This document shows positions 10,270 to 21,066 of a stretch of DNA of 64,000 nucleotides, piece after piece (position 1 is the stretch's first letter; each line of letters starts with the position of its first letter). This stretch comes from T1Sed10-7 sp040904745 (GTDB taxonomy: Bacteria > Actinomycetota > Nitriliruptoria > Nitriliruptorales > Nitriliruptoraceae). The notes beneath the pieces are model-generated. The model was not told the DNA's origin and did no database searches. It worked only from the letters and a program-made list of their open reading frames with translations. Where the stretch lies: positions 10,216-74,215 of the forward strand of contig JBBDSW010000190.1 of assembly GCA_040904745.1 (NCBI GenBank), read 5' to 3'. The position numbers were made by a program, and so were the translations under genes.

Positions 10270-11250
10270 GTGAGTTCTGGCTCCAAGCGCTCCGACCGCG
10301 GCAACTCCCGCTTCGATCGCCGGGCGGCGCGCAACCGCAAGGTCATCATCGTCATGGCGGCGCTGATGGGGCTGTCGGTCGTCGCCGTCCCGTTGGGACT
10401 GGCGATCAGCGGTCAGGACGACCCCGTAGCCGAGGACGAGGAGGATCCCTTCGCCGCGCCCGAGGAGCCGGAGGAGCCGGAGGAGCCGGAGGAGACCGCG
10501 GGCCCCTGTGGCCCGACGCCGGACGACGTTCCCGAGGTCACGGCCACCCGCTACGACGAGCCGTTCCCGCGGACGATCGAAGAGGGCGTCACCTACGAGC
10601 TGACCTTGGAGACGACCTGTGGTGACGTCGTGCTCGCGCTCGATGCCGAGGGTGCCCCGACGGCGGTGAACAACCTGGTCAACCTGGCTGAGGACGGCTA
10701 CTACGACGGCGTCGTCTTCCACCGGGTCGCCAGCAACCCCCCGGTCATCCAGGGTGGTGATCCGGCCGGCACCGGCTGTGGCCGTGACGATTGCAGCGCG
10801 GCTGCCGCCGAGGACGAGCCGGCCTACCCGGGCTACACCATCGAGGACGAGCTCGAGACCGCTGAGGAGATGGGCGAACGGCTCGGCGAGGACCTCCTCC
10901 CCCGTCTGCGCGAGGAGCTCGATGCGCTCATCGAGGAGGGCATCGACCCGGAGGAGCTCGGTCTCCCGGCCGATCCGAGCGACGACGATCTCCGCGCACT
11001 GATCCCCGGCGGCTACGAGCGGGGGACGGTGGCGATGGCCAACGCGGGACCGGATACCGCCGGCTCCCAGTTCTTCATCGTGTACGAGGACGCGGCGCTG
11101 CCGCCGCTCTACACGATCGTCGGCACGGTCATCGAAGGCATGGACGTGGTCGACGACATCGCCCGGTCACCGACCGAGGTGTCCACCGACACCCCCGATC
11201 GACCCTACGAGCCCGTCGTGATCCGGTCGGCCACCCTGGAAGAGGAGTGA
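10270..11250 (+). CDS. Membrane-anchored cyclophilin-type peptidyl-prolyl isomerase
   Basis: 326 residues from the GTG at 10270, with GAGGT a few bases upstream. The N-terminal basic region is followed by a TM helix (VIIVMAALMGLSVVAVPLGL, residues about 26-46) and an acidic EEP spacer encoded by a 9-bp tandem repeat (10462 on). The cyclophilin domain holds VFHRV, IQGGDP and GSQFFIVY. Compared with the standard fold there is an insertion of some 80-90 acidic, helix-prone residues between GGDPAGTG and GTVAMANAG. Probably an extracytoplasmic foldase, with its domain outside the membrane. A second, soluble cyclophilin follows 86 bp later. Confidence 0.9.
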   Translation: MSSGSKRSDRGNSRFDRRAARNRKVIIVMAALMGLSVVAVPLGLAISGQDDPVAEDEEDPFAAPEEPEEPEEPEETAGPCGPTPDDVPEVTATRYDEPFPRTIEEGVTYELTLETTCGDVVLALDAEGAPTAVNNLVNLAEDGYYDGVVFHRVASNPPVIQGGDPAGTGCGRDDCSAAAAEDEPAYPGYTIEDELETAEEMGERLGEDLLPRLREELDALIEEGIDPEELGLPADPSDDDLRALIPGGYERGTVAMANAGPDTAGSQFFIVYEDAALPPLYTIVGTVIEGMDVVDDIARSPTEVSTDTPDRPYEPVVIRSATLEEE

Positions 11251-11336
11251 GCACGCGACGACGCCTACGCTGACCGCTCGGCGAACGCCGCCGTTCGGCG
11301 ACCGACCAACACCGACCAACCCGGAAAGGCCCCTCC

Positions 11337-11852
11337 GTGGCACAGCAATGGAGCTCCCCGCCCGCCCTGACGATCGATGCCTCGACGTCGTACGAGGCGA
11401 CGATCAGGACCAGCAAGGGTGATATCACCGCGGATCTGTTCGCCGGCGAGTCGCCGACGACGGTGAACAACTTCGTCTTCCTCGCACGGGAGGGGTTCTA
11501 CAACGGGATCACCTTCCATCGGGTCATCCCCGGGTTCATGATCCAGGGCGGCGACCCCACCGGGACCGGCACCGGCGGTCCGGGTTACCGCTTCCGCGAC
11601 GAGCTCGAGGCCGCGCAGAAGCACGGCTACGACCGCGGCACGCTGGCGATGGCCAACGCCGGGCCGAACACGAACGGCTCGCAGTTCTTCATCACCCACG
11701 TCGACGCGCCGCTCCCGCCGCAGTACGCCGTGTTCGGGCGCACGATCGACGGCCACGACGTGATCGATGCCGTCGCTGCGGTCCAGATCGGCCCCGGAGA
11801 CAAGCCGGTCGAGCCCGTCACGATCTCCACGGTCGAGATCCGCGAGGGCTGA
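11337..11852 (+). CDS. Cyclophilin-type peptidyl-prolyl cis-trans isomerase (cytoplasmic)
   Basis: 171 residues, single cyclophilin domain without signal or TM segment. Conserved blocks are TVNNFVFLAREGFYNG, ITFHRVIPGFMIQGGDP (catalytic-site Arg in FHRV), GTLAMANAGPNTNGSQFFI and YAVFGRTIDGHDVIDA. The GTG start follows GGAAAGG. It is a tandem paralogue of the anchored cyclophilin just upstream but lacks that protein's acidic insertion. Expected role is proline isomerisation during folding in the cytoplasm. Confidence 0.95.
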   Translation: MAQQWSSPPALTIDASTSYEATIRTSKGDITADLFAGESPTTVNNFVFLAREGFYNGITFHRVIPGFMIQGGDPTGTGTGGPGYRFRDELEAAQKHGYDRGTLAMANAGPNTNGSQFFITHVDAPLPPQYAVFGRTIDGHDVIDAVAAVQIGPGDKPVEPVTISTVEIREG

Positions 11853-11898
11853 TCGTCGCGCCGCAGCCCCTCCGGCCGCGCCGCGCTGTGCGAACGGC

Positions 11899-12453
11899 TC
11901 ACGGTGCGGGCGGGGGCGGCGGGCCCTCTGGATCGTCATCCTCGGGCCCGTCGGCATCGCCGGGCCCGTCGGCATCGCCGGGCCCGTCGTCCGGGTCTTC
12001 GCCGTCGAACCGCTCGACCGGTGGGATCTCCTCCAGCGGGGGCGGTGGTGGCCCGTCGGGGTCCGCGGAGCCGGTGTCGCCCGGCCACGGTGGCATCTCG
12101 GAGAGCTCCACCGGACGGGGCGCACGGCCCTGGTCGTAGTCGCGCATCCGCTTCGGATACCCGACCTTGCGGGCGTCGTAGAGCGGGATGTTGAGGTCCT
12201 TGCACAGCGACACGGCCTTGCTGCGGTCGGGGATCGGCCGGCGCAGGTACTCACCGGTGTCGGCGATCAGCAGGACCGTGATCGAGTAGATCGTGGTCTT
12301 CGGTTCGAGGTAGGCCTCGACGCCGGTCCGGCTGCGTGCGAAGCGTTCGAGCTCTGTGGTCGCACCCTTGGAGGCCTCGGAGGTCGAAGGGCTCGGGGCA
12401 GCCCGTTTCGATCCTCCCTTCAACCAGGAGCGGAGCCGATCGGAGAAACCCAC
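11899..12453 (-). CDS. Conserved actinobacterial hypothetical protein with acidic, proline-rich tail
   Basis: 184 residues, function unknown. The conserved core is at residues about 43-112, including TGVEAYLEPKTTIYSITVLL, RRPIPDRSKA, LNIPLYDARKVGYP and KRMRDYDQGR; I recall similar cores in actinobacterial proteins of unknown function. The C-terminal third is low complexity with Pro runs and Asp-Gly-Pro repeats, encoded by an 18-bp tandem repeat at 11944-11990. No TM or signal. It converges with the cyclophilin gene and is followed downstream of nothing else on this strand. Domain identity beyond 'conserved core' is not claimed. Confidence 0.65.
   Translation of the reverse strand: MGFSDRLRSWLKGGSKRAAPSPSTSEASKGATTELERFARSRTGVEAYLEPKTTIYSITVLLIADTGEYLRRPIPDRSKAVSLCKDLNIPLYDARKVGYPKRMRDYDQGRAPRPVELSEMPPWPGDTGSADPDGPPPPPLEEIPPVERFDGEDPDDGPGDADGPGDADGPEDDDPEGPPPPPAP
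11944..11990. repeat. 18-bp tandem repeat (about 2.6 copies) coding a Gly-Asp-Ala-Asp-Gly-Pro tail
   Basis: The unit GGGCCCGTCGGCATCGCC is repeated head to tail on the + strand inside the reverse-strand hypothetical gene. It encodes an in-frame hexapeptide repeat, so copy number can vary without a frameshift. Confidence 0.8.
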
Positions 12454-12492
12454 GTGAAGCCTCGTCTGGACGGGAGGGATCCGCCCCGCAGG

Positions 12493-13085
12493 CTACCGAC
12501 CTCGCTCCTCGCGCTCGTCCGGGGTGGGTTCGTCCGCGATGAGTTCGACGAGGACGCCTCCGGTGNNNNNNNNNNNNNNNNNNNNNNNNNNNNNNNNNNN
12601 NNNNNNNNNNNNNNNNNNNNNNNNNNNNNNNNNNNNNNNNNNNNNNNNNNNNNNNNNNNNNNNNNGCGCTCGTCCGGGGTGGGTTCGTCCGCGATGAGTT
12701 CGACGAGGACGCCTCCGGTGCCCTTCGGGTGCACGAAGGCGATGTCGTGCCCGCCACCGCCGCGCCGGGGCTCCTGGTCGATCAGCCGGACGTCCTCGGC
12801 CCGCAGGTGGTCGAGCGCAGCGCTCAGCGAGGACACCCCGAAGCCGAGGTGGTGGAGCCCCGGGCCGTGGCGCGCCAGGTAGCGGGCGATCGGGGAGTCC
12901 TCGTGGGTCGGTGCCAGCAGTTGGATGGCGACGTCGCCGACGTGGAGCATGGCCTCCTCGACCCCGTCGGCCTCCACCCGCTCCCGTGACGTGAGGTGCA
13001 ACCCGAACGCCCGCTCGTAGAAGGAGATCGCCGCGTCGAGATCCTCGACCGCGATGGCGATCTGATCGATGCGGGTCACGTCCAT
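12493..13085 (-). CDS. mce: Methylmalonyl-CoA epimerase (interrupted by an artefactual gap)
   Basis: VOC-fold enzyme that epimerises (S)- to (R)-methylmalonyl-CoA for the B12-dependent mutase. The start ATG is at 13085. The reading is broken by 100 Ns at 12566-12665, but removing the Ns plus one of the two flanking identical 55-bp copies leaves 438 bases, exactly 146 codons. This gives 145 residues ending PTPDEREERGR and a TAG at 12493-12495. Metal ligands Gln (VAIQLLAP), His (GLHHLGF) and Glu (GVLVELI) are in place, but the first ligand, normally His in a DH(I/V) motif, is Gln8 (IDQIAIAV). It is divergent from thiolase and meaB, consistent with a propionyl/methylmalonyl pathway cluster. Confidence 0.88.
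12511..12565. repeat. 55-bp sequence duplicated on the left side of gap 1
   Basis: Identical to 12666-12720 on the other side of the N run. The duplicated bases belong to the 3' end of the epimerase gene. Exactly 55 bp on both gaps of the window fits a de Bruijn k-mer overlap rather than a biological repeat. Confidence 0.9.
12566..12665. other. Assembly gap of 100 Ns (gap 1), probably zero real length
   Basis: A run of exactly 100 Ns inside the epimerase gene. The identical 55-bp flanks and the restored open frame after collapse indicate contig ends that overlap. The gap size is a scaffolding default, not a measured distance. Confidence 0.95.
12666..12720. repeat. 55-bp sequence duplicated on the right side of gap 1
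   Basis: Second copy of the 55 bases at 12511-12565. One of the two copies should be removed with the Ns to rebuild the epimerase C-terminus. Confidence 0.9.
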
Positions 13086-13217
13086 GCTGCCTCCTCGCCG
13101 CGCGTGGTCACCTCCCGGTCACCGGCCGCGAGGATACGGACCCCACGGACCCGGGAGGGGCTCGGACGGCTCCGACGTCGCCAGTAGGCTCGTGCCACAC
13201 CGAACGAGGGGAGCATC

Positions 13218-14402
13218 GTGTCGGACGTCGTGGTCGTCGGCTACGCGCGCACACCCGTGGGACGGTTCGGAGGTGGCCTGGCGGACCTGTCGGCCACCGA
13301 ACTGGGCGCACGCGCGATCGCCGGAGCGCTGGCGCGAGCCGGCCTCGATGCCGACGCGGTCGAGTACACGGTGATGGGCCACGTCCTCCAGGCCGGCCAG
13401 GGCCAGATCACCGCCCGGCAGGCCGCCGTCGCCGCGGGCATCGGCATGGACGTCGCCGCGGAGACGATGAACAAGGTCTGCCTGTCGGGCATGACCGCCA
13501 TCGCGCGTGCCCGCGACCTCATCCGGGTGGGCGATTTCGACGTCGTGGTGGCCGGCGGTATGGAGTCGATGTCCCGCGCCCCCTACGTGCTGGACCGTGC
13601 CCGGTTCGGCTACCGGCTCGGTGACGGCACGCTCACGGACGTGCTGATGCACGATGGACTCACGTGCGCGTTCGACGCCTGCGAGATGGGGTTGGCCACC
13701 GACCGGTACCAGGACTCCAAGGGTCTCGCGATCACCCGCGAGGACCAGGACGCCTGGTCGGCGCGTTCGCACGCCCGTGCCGCGGCGGCCTGGGGGTCGG
13801 GTGCGTTCGACGACGAGGTGGTGCCCGTCGAGGTGCCGCAACGTCGCGGCGATCCCGTGGTCGTCGCCCGCGATGAGGGCATCCGGGCGGACACGACGGT
13901 GGACACCCTGGCCGCGCTCCGCCCCGCCTTCCAGCCCGAGGGGACCATCACCGCCGGGAACGCCTCCCAGATCTCCGACGGTGCGGCCGCGCTCGTGCTC
14001 GCCAGTCGCGAGGCTGCGGAACGCCTCGGCCTCGAGGTCCGTGCGACGATCACCTCCTGGGGGACCGTCGCCGGCCCCGATGCCTCGCTCCACCACCAGC
14101 CGGCGGGTGCGATCCGTGACGCGGCCCGCCGCGCCGGCGCCGATCCCGCCGGCTACGACCTGTACGAGATCAACGAGGCGTTCGCCTCGGTCGCGATCGC
14201 CTCGGTGCGCGATCTCACCCTGGACGAGGACCGGGTGAACGTCCACGGTGGCGGCGTCGCCCTCGGTCACCCCATCGGCTGCTCCGGTGCGCGGATCGTC
14301 ATCACCTTGCTGGAGGCGCTCAGGCGGCGAGGTGGAGGACGTGGTGCTGCGGCCCTGTGTGGGGGCGGCGGGCAGGGGGATGCCCTCACCGTGCAGGTGT
14401 GA
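13218..14402 (+). CDS. Acetyl-CoA acetyltransferase (thiolase)
   Basis: 394-residue thiolase, either condensing two acetyl-CoA or cleaving 3-ketoacyl-CoA. The nucleophile Cys88 lies in MNKVCLSGM. The catalytic His351 is in GHPIGCSGAR and the second Cys381 in AALCGGGGQG, all at family positions. ARTPVGRFGG at residues 10-19 is typical of biosynthetic AtoB/PhaA thiolases. The GTG start follows a GAGGGGAG ribosome binding site, and a TAGGCT -10-like element is at 13185-13190. The stop overlaps the meaB start (GTGA), so the two are likely co-transcribed. Confidence 0.94.
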   Translation: MSDVVVVGYARTPVGRFGGGLADLSATELGARAIAGALARAGLDADAVEYTVMGHVLQAGQGQITARQAAVAAGIGMDVAAETMNKVCLSGMTAIARARDLIRVGDFDVVVAGGMESMSRAPYVLDRARFGYRLGDGTLTDVLMHDGLTCAFDACEMGLATDRYQDSKGLAITREDQDAWSARSHARAAAAWGSGAFDDEVVPVEVPQRRGDPVVVARDEGIRADTTVDTLAALRPAFQPEGTITAGNASQISDGAAALVLASREAAERLGLEVRATITSWGTVAGPDASLHHQPAGAIRDAARRAGADPAGYDLYEINEAFASVAIASVRDLTLDEDRVNVHGGGVALGHPIGCSGARIVITLLEALRRRGGGRGAAALCGGGGQGDALTVQV

Positions 14403-15391
14403 GCGTGGCCGTCGATATCGCCACGTTGGTCGCTGGCCTCTCCCGCGGGGAACGGCGCCCGCTCGCCCGCCTGTTGACCCTGGTCGAGGACGGCACCCCG
14501 GAGCAGCTCCGCGAGGTGGTCGCCGCCCTGCACCCGCAGGCCGGCAACGCCCGGGTGCTCGGCATCAGTGGGTCCCCCGGAGTGGGGAAGTCGACCCTGA
14601 CCGACGGGATGGCCAGAGCCCTGCGAGCGGCCGGGCGCACCGTCGCGGTGCTCGCGGTGGACCCGTCCTCACCGTTCAGTGGCGGGGCACTGCTCGGCGA
14701 TCGCGTCCGTATGCAGGGCCACCACGCCGATGCCGGCGTCTTCATCCGTTCCATGGCCTCGCGCGGACACCTCGGCGGCCTGTCCTTCGCCACCCCGCAG
14801 GCCGTGCTCGTCCTCGACGCAGCCGGGTTCGACGACGTCATCATCGAGACGGTCGGTGTCGGGCAGTCGGAGGTCGAGATCGCCGCCACCGCCGACACCA
14901 CGGTCATCATCCTGGCACCCGGGATGGGCGATGGGATCCAGGCCGCCAAGGCCGGCATCCTGGAGGTCGCCGACGTGTTCGTGATCAACAAGGCGGACGC
15001 CGTCGGGGCCGGGAAGCTCGAGTCGGAGCTGCGCGGCATGCTGGAGCTCGGCCACGCGAGCGCCGGAGCGCACGACGATCCCGGGTGGTCCCCACCGATC
15101 GTGCGGACGGTGGCGGTCCGTGCGGAGGGCATCCCGGAGCTCCTCGCCGCGATCGGCGCGCACGGCCAGCACCTCGCACAGACCGGGGCCGGGGCCGAGC
15201 GGCGCCTGGCCCGCGCACGGCATCTGGTCCGCGAACTGGCGCTCGAGTCGACGCGCCGCACCTTCGCCCAGCTCGAGGCGGGGGAGGACGGGCTCCTCGA
15301 CGACCTGGCGGGCCGGGTGGTCGCCCGCGAACTCGACCCGTACCACGCCGCGGACGACCTGCTGGCGGCGACCCGGGCGGCGCGCGACTGA
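14399..15391 (+). CDS. meaB: Methylmalonyl-CoA mutase-associated GTPase MeaB
   Basis: G3E-family P-loop GTPase that protects and reloads B12 on methylmalonyl-CoA mutase. 330 residues from the GTG overlapping the thiolase stop. Motifs: Walker A GSPGVGKS at 58-65, AVDPSSPFSGGALLGDRVRM (switch I region), IIETVGVGQSEVEI (switch II), and NKAD for guanine recognition. The C-terminal helical dimerisation arm is present. The mutase large subunit is not adjacent but about 29 kb away at 44672, and no B12-binding small subunit is visible in the window. Confidence 0.95.
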   Translation: MSVAVDIATLVAGLSRGERRPLARLLTLVEDGTPEQLREVVAALHPQAGNARVLGISGSPGVGKSTLTDGMARALRAAGRTVAVLAVDPSSPFSGGALLGDRVRMQGHHADAGVFIRSMASRGHLGGLSFATPQAVLVLDAAGFDDVIIETVGVGQSEVEIAATADTTVIILAPGMGDGIQAAKAGILEVADVFVINKADAVGAGKLESELRGMLELGHASAGAHDDPGWSPPIVRTVAVRAEGIPELLAAIGAHGQHLAQTGAGAERRLARARHLVRELALESTRRTFAQLEAGEDGLLDDLAGRVVARELDPYHAADDLLAATRAARD

Positions 15392-15527
15392 GGGCGCCTC
15401 CTGCCGCCACCCGCGGCTCCGTCGCCACCTCGTCGCCACCTCGTCGCCGTCGCGACCCCGATCGCAGTCTCGGCCGCTGCCCCTTCGAACGACCACGCCC
15501 GCCCGTGTCGATGCTTCCGAACGCCAC

Positions 15528-15533
15528 TACAGT
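15528..15533 (+). promoter_or_regulatory. Candidate -10 element (TACAGT) for the glgE operon
   Basis: TACAGT matches TANNNT and lies in the 233-bp non-coding stretch before glgE. The hexamer 17 nt upstream (GTGTCG at 15505) is a weak -35. The same stretch has a short direct repeat (CGTCGCCACCT units around 15420-15450). It is the only reasonable sigma-70-like candidate I see ahead of an eight-gene run. Tentative. Confidence 0.3.
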
Positions 15534-15624
15534 CCAGGGACGAGCGCGGTCAACGCACGCCAGTACGCACACCACGAAGACCGCCTCTGCTCGATGACCG
15601 ACCGCACCGGAGACGGAGGTCCAC

Positions 15625-17610
15625 GTGGGTTCACCGACCCGTCAGCGCGCGAGCATCCAGCGGGTGCGGCCGAGCGTCCTCGCAGGGCGCTATCCGGCCA
15701 AGGGCACCGTCGGTCGGCCCGTCGAGGTCACCGCGGACATCGTCGGCGACTCCCACGATCTGCTGGCTGCGGTCGTGCAGTACCAGCTGTCCGGGGAGCA
15801 GCGATGGGAGGAGTCTTCGCTCTCCCTGGTGGGCAACGACGCGTGGTCCGGGTCGTTCACACCCGGCACGCTCGGACGCCACCGCTTCCGCCTGGTCGCC
15901 TGGATCGATCACGTCACGACCTGGCAGCGCGATACCCGGATCAAGGCGGATGCGGGCACGCTCGAGGAGGTGGATCTGGCGATCGGCGCCGGGCTGTTCA
16001 CGAGCCTCGCGAGGCGCGCGAAGGGAGGCGACAAGGACCGCCTGCGCGAGCTCGCGGGGGTGCTCACGGACACGGCTCTCGACCGTCGCGCCCGGGCCGA
16101 GCGGGGGACCTCCCCGGGGGTCTCGGCCCTGGCGAGAGCGCACGATGCACGCAGCCACGCGGTGCGCTCGGCGACCTTCGAGCTCGACATCGACCGCGAG
16201 CGGGCGGCGTTCTCCACCTGGTACGAGCTGTTCCCGCGCTCCGCATCGACCACACCCGGGACGCACGGGACCTTCCGGGACGTGATCGAACGCCTCGATC
16301 ACGTGCAGGCCATGGGCTTCGATGTCCTCTACCTGCCGCCGATCCACCCGATCGGCCGCGTCCACCGCAAGGGCCGCAACAACGCGGTGACGGCCGAAGA
16401 GGACGACCCCGGTTCGCCGTGGGCCGTCGGGGGGCCCGAGGGTGGCCATCTCGACATCCATCCCGAGCTCGGGACCCGCGAGGACCTCCGGGCGCTCGTC
16501 GCGGCCTGCGAGGACCGCGGGATGGAGCTCGCGCTCGACATCGCGTTCCAGTGCGCGCCCGACCACCCCTGGGTGAGCGAACATCCCGAGTGGTTCCAGC
16601 AGCGGCCCGACGGCTCGATCCAGTACGCCGAGAACCCGCCGAAGAAGTACCAGGACATCTACCCCCTGGACTTCGAGACCAGCGACGTCGACGGGCTGTG
16701 GAACGCCCTGAAGGGGGTGTTCGAGCACTGGATCGACGAGGGGATCCGCATCTTCCGGGTCGACAACCCGCACACGAAGTCGTTCCCGTTCTGGGAGTGG
16801 TGCCTCGGTCAGCTGCGGGCCGAGCATCCCGACTGCATCTTCCTCGCGGAGGCCTTCACGCAGCCGAAGGTGATGTACGAGCTCGCCATGCGCGGCTTCA
16901 ACCACTCCTATACCTACTTCACGTGGCGCCGACACAAGGCCGAGATCGAGGCCTACTACACCGAGCTGTTCCACACCGAGGTGGCCGACTTCTTCCGCCC
17001 CAACTCCTGGCCGAACACGCCGGACATCCTCACCGACCAGCTCCAATCCGGCAGCCGTGCGATGTACGTCCAGCGTCTGGTGCTGGCCGCGACGCTCACG
17101 GCCAACTACGGGATGTACGGGCCGGCGTTCGAGCTGCTGTGGTCGGCCGCGCGTCCGGGTTCCGAGGAGTACCTCGACAACGAGAAGTACGAGATCAAGA
17201 CCTGGGACGCCGACCAGCCACACTCCCTGGCCGAGGTCATCGCGCTGGTCAACCGGATCCGGCACACCCACCCCGCGTTGCAGCAGGACCGCACGCTGAC
17301 CTTCCACACGGTCCACAACGATCAGTTGCTGGCGTATTCCAAGACCGATGCCGCCGGTCGGGACACCGTCCTCGTGATCGTCAACCTCGACCCCCATCAC
17401 ACCCAGTCGGCCATGACCTGGCTCGACCTCGAAGCGCTCGGGCTCGACCATGACACGCCCTTCGAGCTCCACGATGTGTTCGGCGGAGGCGCCTACCACT
17501 GGCACGGTGCGGAGAACTACGTCGAGCTCGACCCACACGTCACGCCGGCGCACGTCTTCTCGGTGCGTCGCCCGCACCGCGACGAGCACGACCACGCCCG
17601 TGGCGCCTGA
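15625..17610 (+). CDS. glgE: Alpha-1,4-glucan:maltose-1-phosphate maltosyltransferase
   Basis: GH13_3 enzyme that adds the maltosyl unit of maltose-1-phosphate to a growing alpha-1,4-glucan. 661 residues. After an N-terminal beta/helical domain (1-200) comes the barrel: STWYELFPRS, VLYLPPIHPIGRVHRKGRNN, nucleophile Asp380 in FRVDNPHTKSF and acid/base Glu409 in LAEAFTQP. The 29-residue spacing equals that of Streptomyces GlgE (D394/E423). The GTG follows GGAGG. It is first gene of the forward glucan/trehalose run; the following TreS-maltokinase makes its substrate. Confidence 0.97.
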   Translation: MGSPTRQRASIQRVRPSVLAGRYPAKGTVGRPVEVTADIVGDSHDLLAAVVQYQLSGEQRWEESSLSLVGNDAWSGSFTPGTLGRHRFRLVAWIDHVTTWQRDTRIKADAGTLEEVDLAIGAGLFTSLARRAKGGDKDRLRELAGVLTDTALDRRARAERGTSPGVSALARAHDARSHAVRSATFELDIDRERAAFSTWYELFPRSASTTPGTHGTFRDVIERLDHVQAMGFDVLYLPPIHPIGRVHRKGRNNAVTAEEDDPGSPWAVGGPEGGHLDIHPELGTREDLRALVAACEDRGMELALDIAFQCAPDHPWVSEHPEWFQQRPDGSIQYAENPPKKYQDIYPLDFETSDVDGLWNALKGVFEHWIDEGIRIFRVDNPHTKSFPFWEWCLGQLRAEHPDCIFLAEAFTQPKVMYELAMRGFNHSYTYFTWRRHKAEIEAYYTELFHTEVADFFRPNSWPNTPDILTDQLQSGSRAMYVQRLVLAATLTANYGMYGPAFELLWSAARPGSEEYLDNEKYEIKTWDADQPHSLAEVIALVNRIRHTHPALQQDRTLTFHTVHNDQLLAYSKTDAAGRDTVLVIVNLDPHHTQSAMTWLDLEALGLDHDTPFELHDVFGGGAYHWHGAENYVELDPHVTPAHVFSVRRPHRDEHDHARGA

Positions 17611-17653
17611 GCCCTCGCCGCACGACGACCGCAGACGACCCGGAGAGCGACGC

Positions 17654-21061
<3,408 letters not shown>

Positions 21062-21066
21062 CATCC

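Noticed and set aside
12511..12720. Direct 55-bp repeats flanking gap 1 as target-site duplication of a mobile element
   Set aside because: The same 55-bp length occurs at gap 2, and the gene closes perfectly when one copy is removed; an assembly overlap explains both.
12251..12757. Reverse-strand open frames running through the N run of gap 1 with unknown residues
   Set aside because: They exist only because Ns do not create stops. The collapsed frame gives a clean epimerase end.
13119..14270. 383-codon reverse open frame opposite thiolase
   Set aside because: Low-complexity antisense translation; thiolase catalytic residues are all present on the + strand.
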